Below, one piece after another: positions 11,724-22,995 of a DNA stretch of 64,000 bases. The notes beneath the pieces were generated by a model that was not told the DNA's origin, ran no database searches, and saw only the letters and a program-made list of their open reading frames with translations. Within the stretch, counting starts at the first letter, position 1, and each line of letters opens with the position of its first letter. This DNA comes from Turritopsis dohrnii (taxonomy: Eukaryota > Cnidaria > Hydrozoa > Anthoathecata > Oceaniidae), in NCBI GenBank assembly GCA_027922465.2, contig BQMF02000664.1:1-64000 (forward strand), read 5' to 3'. The position numbers and the translations under genes are program-made.

Positions 11724-12260
11724 TCATTTATGGTAATCAATAATGACACCGATTAATATTATTAATATAAATATATATATATATACCTTGCAATTTTCAC
11801 AGTCTTTTGTAATGTCATCAGCAACGTTAAGGCATTCATTAATACGATTAAGAGTTTCCAAAAATCCATTGTAAAAATATTCTGCTTGATAGTCCATCAC
11901 TCTCAGATGACTCAAAAATCGGCATTGCACAGTCATATTAATATTGACAAGGATATTATTCAACAACTTCACAGTTAAATACTCCCCACTAGTATTGGAA
12001 GTTGGGAATAAAAACATTGGATGATAATCCGTACAAAAGTCAAGATGGATTGATCCAATTAACTCATTTGTTAGTTTTAAACTACCTCGGCAAGATGTGT
12101 CTAAGTTGGATATTGAAGTTGAAACATTACGCATACAGTTTTCATTCTTATGAGTCAACCTTATGTTGTTTTCGTCCAATTCAAGGGTATTGTAAGTGAA
12201 TAATGGAATCACTGCAATGACATATAGTATCAAGTTCCATTTATAGTAAATGATTTCCAT
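11724..12260 (-). CDS. Candidate secreted Cys-rich protein, first exon
   Basis: A 178-codon open frame begins MEIIYYKWNLILYVIAVIPL, a plausible signal peptide of about 25 residues. The rest has seven spaced cysteines and three N-glycosylation sequons (NVS, NTS, NMT), and helix-friendly composition in the second half. After the codons for ENCK a GTATAT donor-like site begins (about 11788), and the remaining in-frame tail is translated (AT)n microsatellite. So the real exon is probably 12260 to about 11790, with further exons not identified. I do not recognise the family. No TE motif is present and codon use looks normal, so this is a host-gene candidate. Confidence 0.45.
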   Translation of the reverse strand: MEIIYYKWNLILYVIAVIPLFTYNTLELDENNIRLTHKNENCMRNVSTSISNLDTSCRGSLKLTNELIGSIHLDFCTDYHPMFLFPTSNTSGEYLTVKLLNNILVNINMTVQCRFLSHLRVMDYQAEYFYNGFLETLNRINECLNVADDITKDCENCKVYIYIFILIILIGVIIDYHK

Positions 12261-12570
12261 AATTCTTCAACTTTAACTCTCATAATTCGGTCGTGACTAG
12301 AATGTACGCAGCTGAGTAGGTAGTCGAATAAAAAGAAGGAGCGCGATTTCATCCGAATCAGCTAATGCAACATATAGGGCGCCAAAATTGTTTCGCAGAC
12401 ATTAGGTTGATAAATAGCAACCTCGCTATCACAAAATTTCTAAAACACTTTACACATCAAAAAAATGAAACGAATAAGCTGGAACAAAAATAATTGTGAA
12501 GGTTTGATTACACTGTAAGAATTTTTGTAAGTAACTAGTTAGTATTTTACTAGCATGTAGCTTGCTAAAA

Positions 12571-12834
12571 ATGCCCCCACACTCCCCCAAGCTAAATCAG
12601 AAACAAAAACAAATTTTTGTCCGAAAACAAATGTTTTGGTTTATTGTGGGCCTGGTAAGTGGCATACTTATATGCTTAAATATTTCGACAAACCCAGTTT
12701 TTCAGGAAGCCTCAAAGCTCCTCAACACTCACTCAAAATCGCTTAGAACTGTCTCGCATTATGATCATGAGACGAATAGCATTGAGGCTCTAGTCATGAC
12801 AATTGTAACTTTTAACGCATCGAAACAGGCATAA
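12571..12834 (+). CDS. Possible small single-pass membrane protein
   Basis: An open frame starts MPPHSPKLNQKQKQIF and contains one hydrophobic segment (FWFIVGLVSGILICL, about residues 23-37), preceded by basic residues, as in a type II membrane anchor. It ends NASKQA and a stop. There is no family match I can name, and the frame is only 87 codons in AT-rich DNA, so chance is a real alternative. Confidence 0.2.
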   Translation: MPPHSPKLNQKQKQIFVRKQMFWFIVGLVSGILICLNISTNPVFQEASKLLNTHSKSLRTVSHYDHETNSIEALVMTIVTFNASKQA

Positions 12835-12839
12835 AATAA

Positions 12840-14446
12840 CCCCCTTCATTCAAAGAGTTGAATTGATGGCATCAATTGAACTTCAAGACAAACCCAATAA
12901 TTGAAAAACTATTTAATCGGCCAACGGTCATTTAAAGAACAAGTACTGTTTTATGATGTCATTACTATTGTTTTGAAGAGAACAAGGGTGACGCAGATAA
13001 AAAAAATTCAGATGAATGTTTTTGTAAATAAAGAATAAATGTGATAAATTGTTCACATGAAACAATGGTTAAAAAGTTTTACAATACAACAAAATAGTAG
13101 TGTAACAACGAGTAGTGTAACCAAGTAGCATAGTGTAGCAGTGGCAGTGTTTCAAAACCAACTTGGAATATGCAAACCAAATAGATCTAAACTTAAACAG
13201 ATGAAATCTGCACATAACAGGCCTAGATAATACTGATGCTAATATATCTTTCAAACAGTGTAAATAGGCTTAACAAGTAATATCAGAAAGTATTTACTAC
13301 AAACAAAAGAAATGTGTGAACTGAAATCATGTATACGTATTGTATAATCAAAAAAGATTTGTTAAAAAAACTATGTAAGAGCCAAAAAAAAAATTTCAAA
13401 AATTTAAGCGAAAAATCCATTAGAAATCTGCTTTTCAAACTTTGATTCGAAACAAAAAATAGCCAAAGTTTATATAAAAAACAAGAAAAAAATATAAAAA
13501 TGTTTTATTGATCATGATATCATGCTAGGTTTCGACAGTTAAAGAAAAAATAATACAAGCAGAACGATAATTTGTATTATGGTTTTCTTGCATACACAGA
13601 AATCCAATTATATGTCCTCTATAATGTTTTTAAGGCAAGATCCGCCAGAAATCAGTGCATTGAATAAAATTTATTGAATGAAGGATTTAGAGTTAAAACA
13701 TAAACAAAAATAAAATGCATGATTGGTAGAATTTCAGATTTCAAGCTGTGCTCCAAAATCCTTGTTGTTCACTTCGCTAAAACAACACAAAAGTAATGTG
13801 AAAAATGTTTAAGCAATTTTAGCATACGAACTTCCTAAATAACATAGGTGTTATTTCCTTTTCACACCTCCCACTCTCCGTCCAGGGTCAGGGTTAGGGT
13901 CAGGGTTAGGATTAGGGTTATTTTTATCTCCGCGATGAAGAGCCAACTAGTAAAAAAATATAGCAGGGGGAGGGGGGACGAAAAGGAAATAGCGCCAATA
14001 ACATAGTATAATATAATAATAAATTAGGAAAAAGATACAGTACCATGTTTTGAAACGGGAAAGAAGCAAATTTAGCTAATAATTGTATACCACCGTGTAA
14101 CAGCAACACGAAAAGTTGGAAGATGATAATGAACAAAATCGAAAACTGACTTTCGCCTATCTCGTGAAACTACTATACCTCCTCGCTTGCTCACGCTTGC
14201 TGCGGGGGCAATTACTAAATACTAAAAAATACTAACAAAAAAATCTATTCGCAAATTGTACAATTTTTGCAACACCATACTTTGTGGTGTTTTTCATTTG
14301 TAAAAACCTTCTACGGGATCTTCATGCATTTTCTGTGAAACCAAATTTGCCAAGCCGAACATTGTGCCATAAACAACCCATTATCTTTGTCAACATCGGA
14401 ATCGAAAAAGGTGTCTCTGCAAACACAATATATGCTGTAATCTACA
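12840..14446. other. Intergenic, short degenerate TTAGGG-like tract
   Basis: No gene recognised. At about 13883-13921 the sequence has several consecutive GGGTTAGGGTCAGGGTTAGG-type units, a short interstitial telomere-like tract. The rest is AT-rich without structure that I can see. Confidence 0.4.
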
Positions 14447-14448
14447 TA

Positions 14449-15072
14449 CAGTGTGTTTCATAATGTTGGAAATGGAAATTTTAAAGTTGTTTTTTTAAAT
14501 GATTATACCGAATTTCAAAATAATTTTTACATCAATTGAAAGCCATTTTCAAGTTCTTTCAGCTAGCACATTTTTGTGAAAAATGAAAAAGTGGGTTTTG
14601 AAAAAATAAGGAAAATGTCTTGGAAAAATGTAATTAAATTTTTAATGGTCGATTAACACGTAGTTTAATTACATCGTGCTAATTGTTTCAAAACACTGAA
14701 TCCATTCAAATTTTTTATTAATTTTATGTTTGCGCTGAGACCCCCAAATTGATATTTTAAAACATGAAAGTTAAACGTTTTTCGTGAGCACACAGCTTAA
14801 ATTTGTTTATTGTTTTCCAAATTGCTGTCATTGTTTGAAAAAATCTTTTCTTTTCATTCACATCTTAATCGACCATTAAAAATTTAATTACATTTTTCCA
14901 AGACATTTTCCTTATTTTTTCAAGAACCACTTTTTTATTTTTCACAAAAACATACTATCCGAAAGAACTTCAAAATGGCTTTCCAACGGTGTAAAAATTA
15001 TTTTGAAATTCGGTATATTCATTTAAAAAAATGGCTTTAAAATTTCCATTTCCAACGTTACGAAACACACTG
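14449..15072. mobile_element. Mariner-like MITE with about 200-bp inverted arms, TA target site
   Basis: The element begins CAGTGTGTTTCATAATGTTG after TA (14447-14448) and ends with the inverted copy CGAAACACACTG before TA (15073-15074). The arms remain similar for about 200 bp (for example AATTTAATTACATTTTTCCA near 14880 pairs with its complement near 14620). Long arms, a TA duplication and a CAGTGTGT terminus fit a Tc1/mariner-derived non-autonomous element. A related right end, with CAGTGTGTCCACGAG when reversed, lies at 38560-38675. Confidence 0.75.
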
Positions 15073-15126
15073 TACATTGATTTTGATTTAACTGATCGGC
15101 GCTGTAATTTAAGGAAGGGTGTAAAT

Positions 15127-15975
15127 TTACTGGCGCGTAGACACTCCATAAGATGTTCTCTCATTGCCTTTGACGAGTCGTAAGGTATCTGTGCACGGTA
15201 GACCGTTGGAAAGGTCAACAGCAAAGGCAATAGCGAACACGCCACAATCGATACTGTTATCTTGTTGCTGAGTTGGTATTCGTTTGATACGTATGGAAGA
15301 CGACTTGGACCTGGTCATTAAACAAATGGTGTGCATTACAGCTTCTGGCAAAGATGAGTTAAGAGAGACCAGTGAATCATATACCTCCACCTCTTCATGG
15401 TGTTTCCTAACAGTAATCCAATGAAGCGGTGGGCAGTGAAGTATTTGAATGACGTTATTGTGAGCACTGTGGTTATTAAACATATGTGGCAAAAGGGTCC
15501 TCGAATCCTTCAATCTGATATTATTTATAAAGGATGGACTGTGCCAAATTGATTGTGTCATCTTCCAACATCTCGTCACCTGTCACTTGTACGCAAACAG
15601 CATTTGACAAGTTACTGTTTACTCGGCGTCTTCTTGGTTCATCATTTTTGACTTCCTTGATGAAATGAACACCACCAGTAGTAACTTCAACCTCATTAAC
15701 AGCTGTCAAATGATCCTTATTGGTATTCTTTTCGTTACAGCAAATCAATGAATCAATGCTGATTTTTGCCCGATACCACTGCCGCATCATATCAACAACT
15801 TCTCCAACTCTTCCCGTAAATGGATGGGTTTTTTCCTTTGGCATCCAGCAGCACATATTCCATCGATGTTTCTACTGTTGGTGTTTCCAGAACTACTATT
15901 ATCCTCATTTCCACTGTCTTCACACCTTGCATTATTGGTGATCATCTCCATCGATTCTATGATGATCTTTTTCAC
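15127..15975 (-). pseudogene. Broken Ulp1/C48-type cysteine protease, probably TE-encoded
   Basis: Frame pieces on the minus strand run from an acidic and basic N-terminal stretch (with KKPIHLREELEKLL and HPFTGRVGEVVDMM) to a protease core. The core shows PPLHWITV (catalytic His-Trp), VEVYDSLVSLN (catalytic Asp) and QQQDNSIDCGVFAIAFA (oxyanion Gln and catalytic Cys), in the order of Ulp1/SENP deSUMOylase-like peptidases. It is split by at least two frame changes and an in-frame TAA near 15520, so it is not functional as read. Ulp1-like proteases are carried by several animal DNA transposons; no matching transposase or TIR is visible nearby, so the TE origin is inferred. Confidence 0.65.
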
Positions 15976-16915
15976 TTGAAACTTTACGGGGCAATCAAGC
16001 TTTTTAGTCGGCTGCGTTATCTTCCTTCGTTATCTTGCTCTGATAGCTTTGTCGCTACCTTGGTGACACAGGTAGTCGTGTTTACCAATAATAATGAAGG
16101 GAACCCCATCATATTTTAAAGGCAGTAGTTCCTTTTTTTTTAATTTGCTCCCATCGTATGAGAGAGAGATTTGAAGACTTCTTAAGCAAATCTACAAGTG
16201 TGGCTAAAACAAAATTGTTTTGTTACAATAAACTGGGTTGTTATTTCTATCACATGAAGAGTAAATTACTTTGTCATAACAGATGGAAACCAGGCTTGAA
16301 AAAATTGGAATTTCGAATTAAATTCTGTGTGCACCACATGTTTGAAAGCGTATGAACTAAGAAGCAACAACAAAATAATAAGAATGGAAGTAAAACTCGC
16401 TGTCTTCTGAGAAATGTTTACCCTCTCGAAGTATTGAATAATGCCCAATTGTATCCGTTTCAAAACAAACAAGAGAATTTTTAAATTCATTGAAGCATTT
16501 AAAACGCATTAATCTTTCATTGTTCTACAAATTATAATAAGAGAAATGTTAAGAAAAATGATGTGAAAAAAAAGTTAAGGAAACTTTTCTCACATTTCCA
16601 CTTTCAAATTCTTCTTCTTCGTCACTACTGCTGCTGGTTTTGATTTTTGATAACTTCAAGGAAGATAGTTACATTTGCGAAAGGTTATGCTAACCCTACG
16701 TCATGGCTCAACTCGATATTCAATTTTGAAGCTTGCATCGTCAGGAAACCATTAGAAACGATTGCCTCATTCTGAAAACGAGCCTCTCTTTCATTACATG
16801 TCGGTCACGTCTCTTTAGATTGCAGTGTGACGTATTCATTGTTGTGCATGTCATTAGAAGACGTTCAAATTGACTAAGTATAGCGCAGAAATCAACACAC
16901 TGGCATATTATGTGG
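15976..16915. other. Intergenic, includes first copy of a direct duplication
   Basis: No gene recognised. At about 16690-16830 the phrases CTACGTCATGG, CTCAACT and TCGGTCACGTCTCTTTAGAT occur. They recur at 17198-17265, on the other side of the GGAAGCCC foldback. Confidence 0.35.
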
Positions 16916-17173
16916 AAGCCCGTCTTATTGAATGGAAGCCCACGGAAGCCTGTGAGAAGCCCGTGGTTTTATGAAGGTTTTCAGTGGAAGCCCAGAAGCC
17001 CGTCCTTTTGACTGAATTTCTAATTTAGTTGCAGCCTGTTTCCACTTGATTGTTGTTTCCAGGCTGTGATCTGCATTAGTAGTTATTCAAAAAGGACGAG
17101 CTTCTGGGCTTCTGGTTAAACTCTTGTAAAAAGGGCGGGCTTCCCACGGGCTTCCGCGGGCTTCCATTCCAAT
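16916..17173. repeat. GGAAGCCC foldback
   Basis: The left side has GTGGAAGCCCGTC and AATGGAAGCCCACGGAAGCC; the right side is the inverted equivalent, ending GGGCTTCCGCGGGCTTCCAT. The motif GGAAGCCC or its complement occurs about ten times in 260 bp. No coding capacity. It looks like a small foldback MITE inserted between two copies of a promoter-like segment. Confidence 0.55.
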
Positions 17174-17407
17174 AGTTATATTTTTCAAAATTTATGTTAG
17201 CTCTACGTCATGGGTCAACTTGAGATTCCTCTTTTTCGCTTTACGTCGGTCACGTCTCTTTGGATTGCATGTGTGAGGTCATTAGTAACAGCCGGAATAA
17301 AAGTCCACTTTGTGCTGTTATATGCTTTGGATGAAATGGGTTTGTTCAGGTAGAAAAAACTATCGCTTTAACACCTTCGATTTCTTTTTCATTACTGTTA
17401 AACCATC

Positions 17408-17911
17408 ATGAATGACGAAGTGTTAACTGATACACAAGTGCTTAAATTTCTTGACGACCACATCGAAATGTATAGTGATGGTGAAGAAACGATCTTGAAA
17501 GGCAATCGCGGAGATTTCAACACGCCCCCAAGCCAAGTTGAACGTATGCCAAATGTGTGGCCATATTCCGATGACGACGGCCTATTTGGTGCGGAAGGCG
17601 AAGGTTTCAGCCTCAACGATTTTACCATGAATGCCAACGCTGAAATAATTGAGATTGGTACGCACACTTTGACTTAATGCTGGTTTGAGTTATATTTTAG
17701 TTCTTTGCTGCTTCTTCTTTTACATTTGTTTTATTTATTTAGATTCTCATTAAAACAAGCCCCTTCTTTTAGATTCAAATAAAAGTGAACCTAACTGTTC
17801 GAATGGAAACCAGGGGAAAGACTGAAATAATCTAGTTCCTATAGAAGCTAATGAAATGCTGGAAACATATATTGCAAATTACAGCGAATCTGAAGAGAAA
17901 CATGCTAAATA
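17408..17911 (+). pseudogene. Small acidic two-exon gene of unknown function, with one in-frame TGA
   Basis: Exon 1 (17408 to about 17656) starts MNDEVLTDTQVLKFLDDHIE and is very acidic, ending before a GTACGC donor. A pyrimidine-rich stretch and AG precede a second exon at about 17773, which continues in frame through DSNKSEPNCSNGNQ, then a TGA at about 17824, then LVPIEANEMLETYIANYSES to TAA near 17911. The splice is inferred from frame continuity. No family recognised. An acidic protein convergent with a Myb-like gene could be a TE accessory gene, but nothing proves that. The TGA argues for decay, unless the gene really ends there. Confidence 0.35.
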
Positions 17912-18093
17912 ACTAGAATAACCGTTTTGTTTACATAAGGGAGAAATTGAGGGCGAAGCAAAGATTGACAATCGCTGAGATTTTCAATTGAAAGTAGTTT
18001 TCAACTAAAGTATATGTGTGCTTCATACAACGGAAATACTTTTCAAATATTCTTCTGCACTACGTTTTTATGCCTGAGATTCCGAGCGCATTC

Positions 18094-18520
18094 TTAAAGT
18101 GTCCTTGTTACGACACAGATGAAAAGAGTATTCAGGATCTTTAAGTATAAGTGTCCAAAATCCTTTGCCATATTTTGCAATGCCTTAACACAAAAAACGT
18201 CTTCTTCCCTTGTGAATTTTACCCGCGTTTTGGTTTGATTATTTACGACTTCTTTCTTCAATTTCACGTCAGAACTGATAAGTGGTACAAGTGTTCGATC
18301 TACATGCAAATCCGTGGTAGCAGCGCTTTCTAAGTTAGCTGGAATGGTATACGTCATTGCTACATCGTCTTCGTCGTTCACCTCGCAAAACAACGTTAAG
18401 TGCTGTCGGAGACACCGTTCGCTTTTCGAAAGTCCAGTATGTCTGTTATTGATTTTAGGTAATTTAACGACGCCGAACAACTTAGTTTCCAATCTTCTTC
18501 AAGTATTTTAAGGAAGTCCA
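18094..18520 (-). pseudogene. Broken Myb/SANT-like protein
   Basis: A frame starts MDFLKILEEDW at about 18520, shifts, and continues ETKLFGVVKLPKINNRHTGL to a C-terminal RVKFTREEDVFCVKALQNMA. That last part resembles the first helix of a Myb/SANT domain (FTxEED...). After an in-frame TAA at 18094 the frame reads ECARNLRHKN, like the end of the same domain (Leu-Arg-Arg-type recognition helix). One frameshift and one stop therefore break a gene of at least 140 codons. It converges on the acidic gene at 17408-17911 and may be from the same element. DNA-binding function is inferred only. Confidence 0.35.
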
Positions 18521-18969
18521 TAATGATGGAGGGTGTACCCAAGCAACAATCGACAAATTCTTCGGTTAAACACGATTCTCATTCGAGGTCGTCAAAACTA
18601 GCCATTAAAAATTTCATACATCGTTTTGCACATTGCTTCGTTTCTTTATCAGACTTTCCTCCTCCACATGGTGTACGAAGCCAGTTCCAAAACGCCTTTC
18701 CAATACCATCGTTAATAGAAAAGGAAGGTTTGTGTGCCGTACATACTTTCTTTCTGATTGGCTGTTGCGCCTCGACTTCTTCCCTCTTGATATCTGGAGC
18801 TTCGTCAAAATAGTAATAGTGAGCAAAAACATCAAAATAATAAAAGTGCTTGTGAATAGCATTTTGAAGAACTTCTTTTTATTGGAGAACTTATTCAATT
18901 GATAAACTTCTAACGACTAGAAAGTTATCGAGCTTCTATAAAATTTACATAAGAGAAAAAGACTTTCTC

Positions 18970-19190
18970 TATAATCGCGTCTCCGTTGTCAGTACGACTT
19001 CAAAACACGACTTTTCACGTTGTGCATAGAATGTGCAAATATGTTAATGATGTAATTATCTTATAAAATTTTCCCAATGGTCTCATAAGTAGTAGACTCC
19101 CTTTCAAAATAAATTCAGCATAGAAAACAAAGCTTTTGTTTTAAGCACGTCGCCGTCTTCGTTGCCGTTGCGATTGCTTAAGCTCCCTAA
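18970..19190 (-). mobile_element. Diverged Harbinger-type MITE fragment
   Basis: The segment resembles the reverse complement of the MITE at 25535-25973: shared phrases are CAGTACGACTTCAAAA and TTTTCACGTTGTG, then a right end with GTCTTCGTTGCCGTTGCGATTGCTTAAGCTCCCT. The other terminus was not found, so the copy is truncated or rearranged. Confidence 0.5.
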
Positions 19191-19922
19191 TACCAACAAT
19201 GCTTGACATTGATATGCTTGCGTCAACCGCGACTGCTTTTAAAACCAATGTGTAGGCAATTTTGCATAGGGCAGATGTCAATATTTCTATCGTTTGGACG
19301 TAATACCAACTTTCTCTTGTGTTTAGCAGTGCCATTGATTCCAACCCAGTTCACAACTAATGTTCTCTTCGACATTTTTAAAACTTTTTTGTTTTATTTA
19401 AAAACATTTTTTATAACTTTAAACATATGACTTTTAACTTAACGATTTACACAAATAAAAAACGATAACTTAGTTCTTTAAACTTGAATGACATATTCAT
19501 TCTTTTTGACAAAGGAACAATGTATTCCTTTTTAGTAGTATACACGAACTGTTCCATTACAAAAAGAATAGTTCGTGCCTTATGTAGTGAACAATTAAGA
19601 CTTTATGAAAAGGAAATATTTTGGAGTGCGCGATGGAAGAAAACGATCCTGTTAAGACACTCCATATCGATCTCCACAGTATTGAACAAACTTTTCATTT
19701 ACAAAAGAACAAGAGTGCACGATTTGTATAACAATGAAACACGGAGAACGTTATAGACTATTAAGGAACAATTAAGCGTGTCAAACTCGGTTCATTGATA
19801 GTTCACTGTCAAAACATTCTCAAGGGCCTTGTAACAAGAGTTTGAATGGGACAAACAACCCGAGTAAAAAACATAAAGCTACAATAAGTTAGTTGATAAT
19901 TTTTTGTTCATTTCGCATCAGC

Positions 19923-20374
19923 ATGTGCACGCCTAAGCGAACTTTGAGAAGCGAAACTTTAAAATCTGCACTAAAGACATTCATTGTTCCGGTCTTTACG
20001 TTTTATGACGCGTGGCTGCTGAGGAAAAAATCACGTCGCCAGGAATTCGAGTTTGACTTGTTCCGTGAAAGATTTCCACAATGCTTTCCATCGGTGGAAC
20101 ACAGTCAACCACAGTAGAGTGGACTTGCCATGTGAAAGATACTTCCGAAAAGAAACCAGATATTTTACTTCAACCACTTAAACAGTTTGATTGCGTCAAC
20201 CTCATTACCGATAGTGAACAAAAGCCATTGAAGCGTTTTATTGTTGATGAACTAGCATCAGAGCACATTGTTCTATCAAGTGAGAAGGAGAAATTCAAAT
20301 TTTGGCAAGTCTCTAGGCACAAGATTCGTAATTCCACTAAAGAAACTATTGTACTTTTAGATGATGAATCATAA
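19923..20374 (+). pseudogene. Unrecognised protein, two frames joined by a frameshift
   Basis: The first frame reads MCTPKRTLRSETLKSALKTF and continues with basic and aromatic residues to EHSQPQ (20114). The next frame (from about 20115) reads VEWTCHVKDTSEKKPDILLQ and ends VLLDDES at 20374. Both parts have balanced, protein-like composition, unlike the surrounding AT-rich DNA, so a single gene of about 145 codons with one frameshift is likely. No domain recognised. It lies immediately upstream of the left arm of the 20.4/26.9 kb inverted repeat and may be part of the same repeat. Confidence 0.35.
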
Positions 20375-20439
20375 GTGACGATGACAGATGATTTGTTTTA
20401 ATACCCTTACCACATTCCTGATAGTAGACTTTCATCAAA

Positions 20440-21195
20440 AGCACCCTTATTCAAGCTCTTTAACTGATTTTAACAACACGTTCGTGTTCTGGATTGATTT
20501 AATTTACAGATGGTTTGTTGGATTGTGCTTTGATTTATATAAATACGTTTGTTGTTTGTGTAAAAAAATCGACAGTATATCAATTTTTACTAAAATATCA
20601 TATATATACAGTATCAAAACAGTATAGGTGATCATGGAAATAATCCATAGTAAATTATGTTTCTGTTGTCAGATTAAATGACTATCCAGGGAAGCACATT
20701 TTTCGACCAGATTCGTTCAAGTAATTTGTGTCTGAATCTTGTCTGTTAAAATATTATACGTAATTGGTTTCCTGACGTTCTTATTGCATATATGACATCA
20801 CAATTTTACTTGCTGTTTTTGTAATGTACTTTTTGAATTAACACTGGTTGAACTGGTTGTTCTCCACATAAAAGGTTTCCTTTTATAGCTGTGTACATCA
20901 TATGTGTTTAAAGTTCACATTATATCAGGACGTAAAATAAAAATAAATATTCAGACTGTACTTATAAAGAATTTTCGCCTTTGCACTAAAATCACAGCTT
21001 CAATGGTTTGCTGTTCCAAGCATTCAGTTACCAATCATCAATACATCATCATAGCATTTCTGTCATCAACAAAAACAATATTTAAATTTTTTTACACGCT
21101 TCCTCAAAAGTTTTTACGAAATTTTTTAAGACAATACTGAACTAAAACGATTTATTTCCATCATTTAACGTTTAATTCTCTTGAATCACTTTAAA
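20440..21195 (+). repeat. Left arm of a long inverted repeat
   Basis: The arm matches the reverse complement of about 26095-26930 over most of its length. Shared phrases include GTGATCATGGAA, GACTATCCAGGGAAGCACA, ACTGGTTGTTCTCCAC and AACTAAAACGATT. By eye similarity is roughly three quarters to four fifths with indels. The arm ends near 21195, just before a GGA-rich hairpin. Probably two oppositely oriented copies of one dispersed repeat. Confidence 0.7.
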
Positions 21196-21201
21196 AGCTA
21201 G

Positions 21202-21322
21202 TGGAAGGAGGAGGAGGAGAAGGAAAATGCCGGTTTTAACATATATTTCGAAAATATATAATAAGCGCTCGTATGCAGTAGAATAAAACCGGCATTTTCG
21301 TTCTCCTCCTCCTCCTTCTCCG
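21202..21322. mobile_element. Small hairpin element with GGAGGAGGAG and GCCGGTTTTA arms
   Basis: The left arm GGAGGAGGAGAAGGAAAATG then CCGGTTTTA pairs with the right arm TAAAACCGGCATTTTCGTTC then TCCTCCTCCTCC. The central loop is about 50 bp. It is a short perfect-type stem with no coding capacity. Confidence 0.65.
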
Positions 21323-21876
21323 TTCATAGGCCGGCGTCTGTGCAACAAAAACTTGTCATGCCCGCAGAAATCCTCGAGTTAAATATTATTGATAACAGAA
21401 CCAAAAAGTTCCCACTCATAACCTGGTCCCTTTGTTTGTAAATTGGGTCTAATGTTCCAGTTTATCGGGTCTATCGTTTTGTTTCGTATGTGAACGATTC
21501 TAAGTGTTATTTTCTAGTGCATATTTTACAGACTTATGTTTCGGTCGAGCTTGCTATTAGAAAGTGCTTGTAGGAGCTTAAACCAAAAGTTTTGATTATC
21601 ACCAAGATATGATATTTTCATCATCAAAGGGCACAAAAGCATTATATTTAAGCATGGAAACAAGGAAGATAGCAGGCTCTAAAAAACGTTAATTCAAAAG
21701 TTGAATGGTTTTAGGAATGGTGCTTCCCATTCTGTTGTTAGATCCCATGAAACAGCACTTGCTTAAATAAATATGATCTCTGTAGCTCTTACCATCAGCA
21801 TTTCACAGTAGTGTGTTCACAACTTTTGTTTGAAATAACATTTATTTCATAGAAGAAACAAGACCAACACATAGAT

Positions 21877-21991
21877 ATGGCCAATGGTAGCATAATTCAA
21901 AGAAGCAGTGAAGAATCTGCATCAAATGAAGGATTCCAACCAGTAAAGAAAAGTGAGCGATCTTTGAAAGAACCATTAATAACATTTTACG
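21877..21991 (+). CDS. Candidate host first coding exon, unknown protein
   Basis: A pyrimidine-rich tract and ATAG acceptor-like site (near 21852) precede a 5' leader and ATG. The frame reads MANGSIIQRSSEESASNEGF and ends KEPLITFYG just before a GTTTGT donor-like site (21992). Composition (Ser/Glu-rich head, then a basic segment before a hydrophobic start) fits the cytosolic N-terminus of a membrane protein. No later exon was found before the Harbinger element. Not recognised; chance is possible. Confidence 0.3.
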
Positions 21992-22995
21992 GTTTGTATT
22001 GGCGAAAAAGGAATATGTGTGTAACTCAATGACAGTACAGATTAAGCCTTGGTTGTCTGAATGAACAGGAATTTCTCCTGGAACAACTTATTCTAACATC
22101 GAAAGAATTTGTAAAATACATCTTATATCTTACCTAGTTGGACAAGTAAGATGTAAGATGTTAATACCACAATGCCACAGGCACCTCGTCTGTGTTCCAT
22201 AAATAGTCTGCAATACATTTTCAGATATATGTTTAGCAGGAAACTTTGTTCTGCATTAAATTTGCTATACGATGATATATAAAAAAGTTTTTTTCCGCCA
22301 TTTTGAATTTTTTCTTCTTCTTATGACGTCACAAAATTTGTTTTTGGGTTATTACGTCGTAACGGACCAGCGAATTTGTGGGAACTTTTTTGTTTCAAAA
22401 CCACCACACACCCTTTAACATTATTCCAGCATAAAAGTGTGGTCTGCAAGTTGTACAGCGGAATATTTTTTCTGAACATCTTTTTGTTACACCATGGACA
22501 CAGACGCCGGCCTATCACTTTTAGGGACCTTACGCCTGGGACGCCTTCTAGGCGGACGCTGCCAATTTAGGAATTTTTTCGTACTGCGCATGCTCGCTGG
22601 GGAATCAACCACGATTTTAGCACGTCGAGTGTCAGTCGACAACGTGAAAAGGCTAGATTTGCAGTCGTCCTCTTAGGAGCAGAAAGATGGAAAAATCTGG
22701 TGGTGAAGAACAGAAAAAAGGTAAATATCTTGAAATTTCAAATCATTATATTGATTTTACATAATGTACACCCTCTCAAAAATATCGTAAGACTGGTTTT
22801 ACATAATAAGGAAGATTTTTTGTTGACATTTGGATATTTTTTGTTTGATTTTGTTTCATAACTATGGTCATATTTTTTCTTGTCCTAGTGGCCCAGACTA
22901 TAACACAAATTTACTCATGCCCTGGCATTTTGTGGAAACGTTTCTTTGGAAAAGCATGATGTAGTAATATCCTTATTTTCTCTTTCTACGGCATC

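Noticed and set aside
13069..14136. Several 60-70 codon minus-strand frames
   Set aside because: Short, without motifs, and rich in residues expected from AT-rich DNA.
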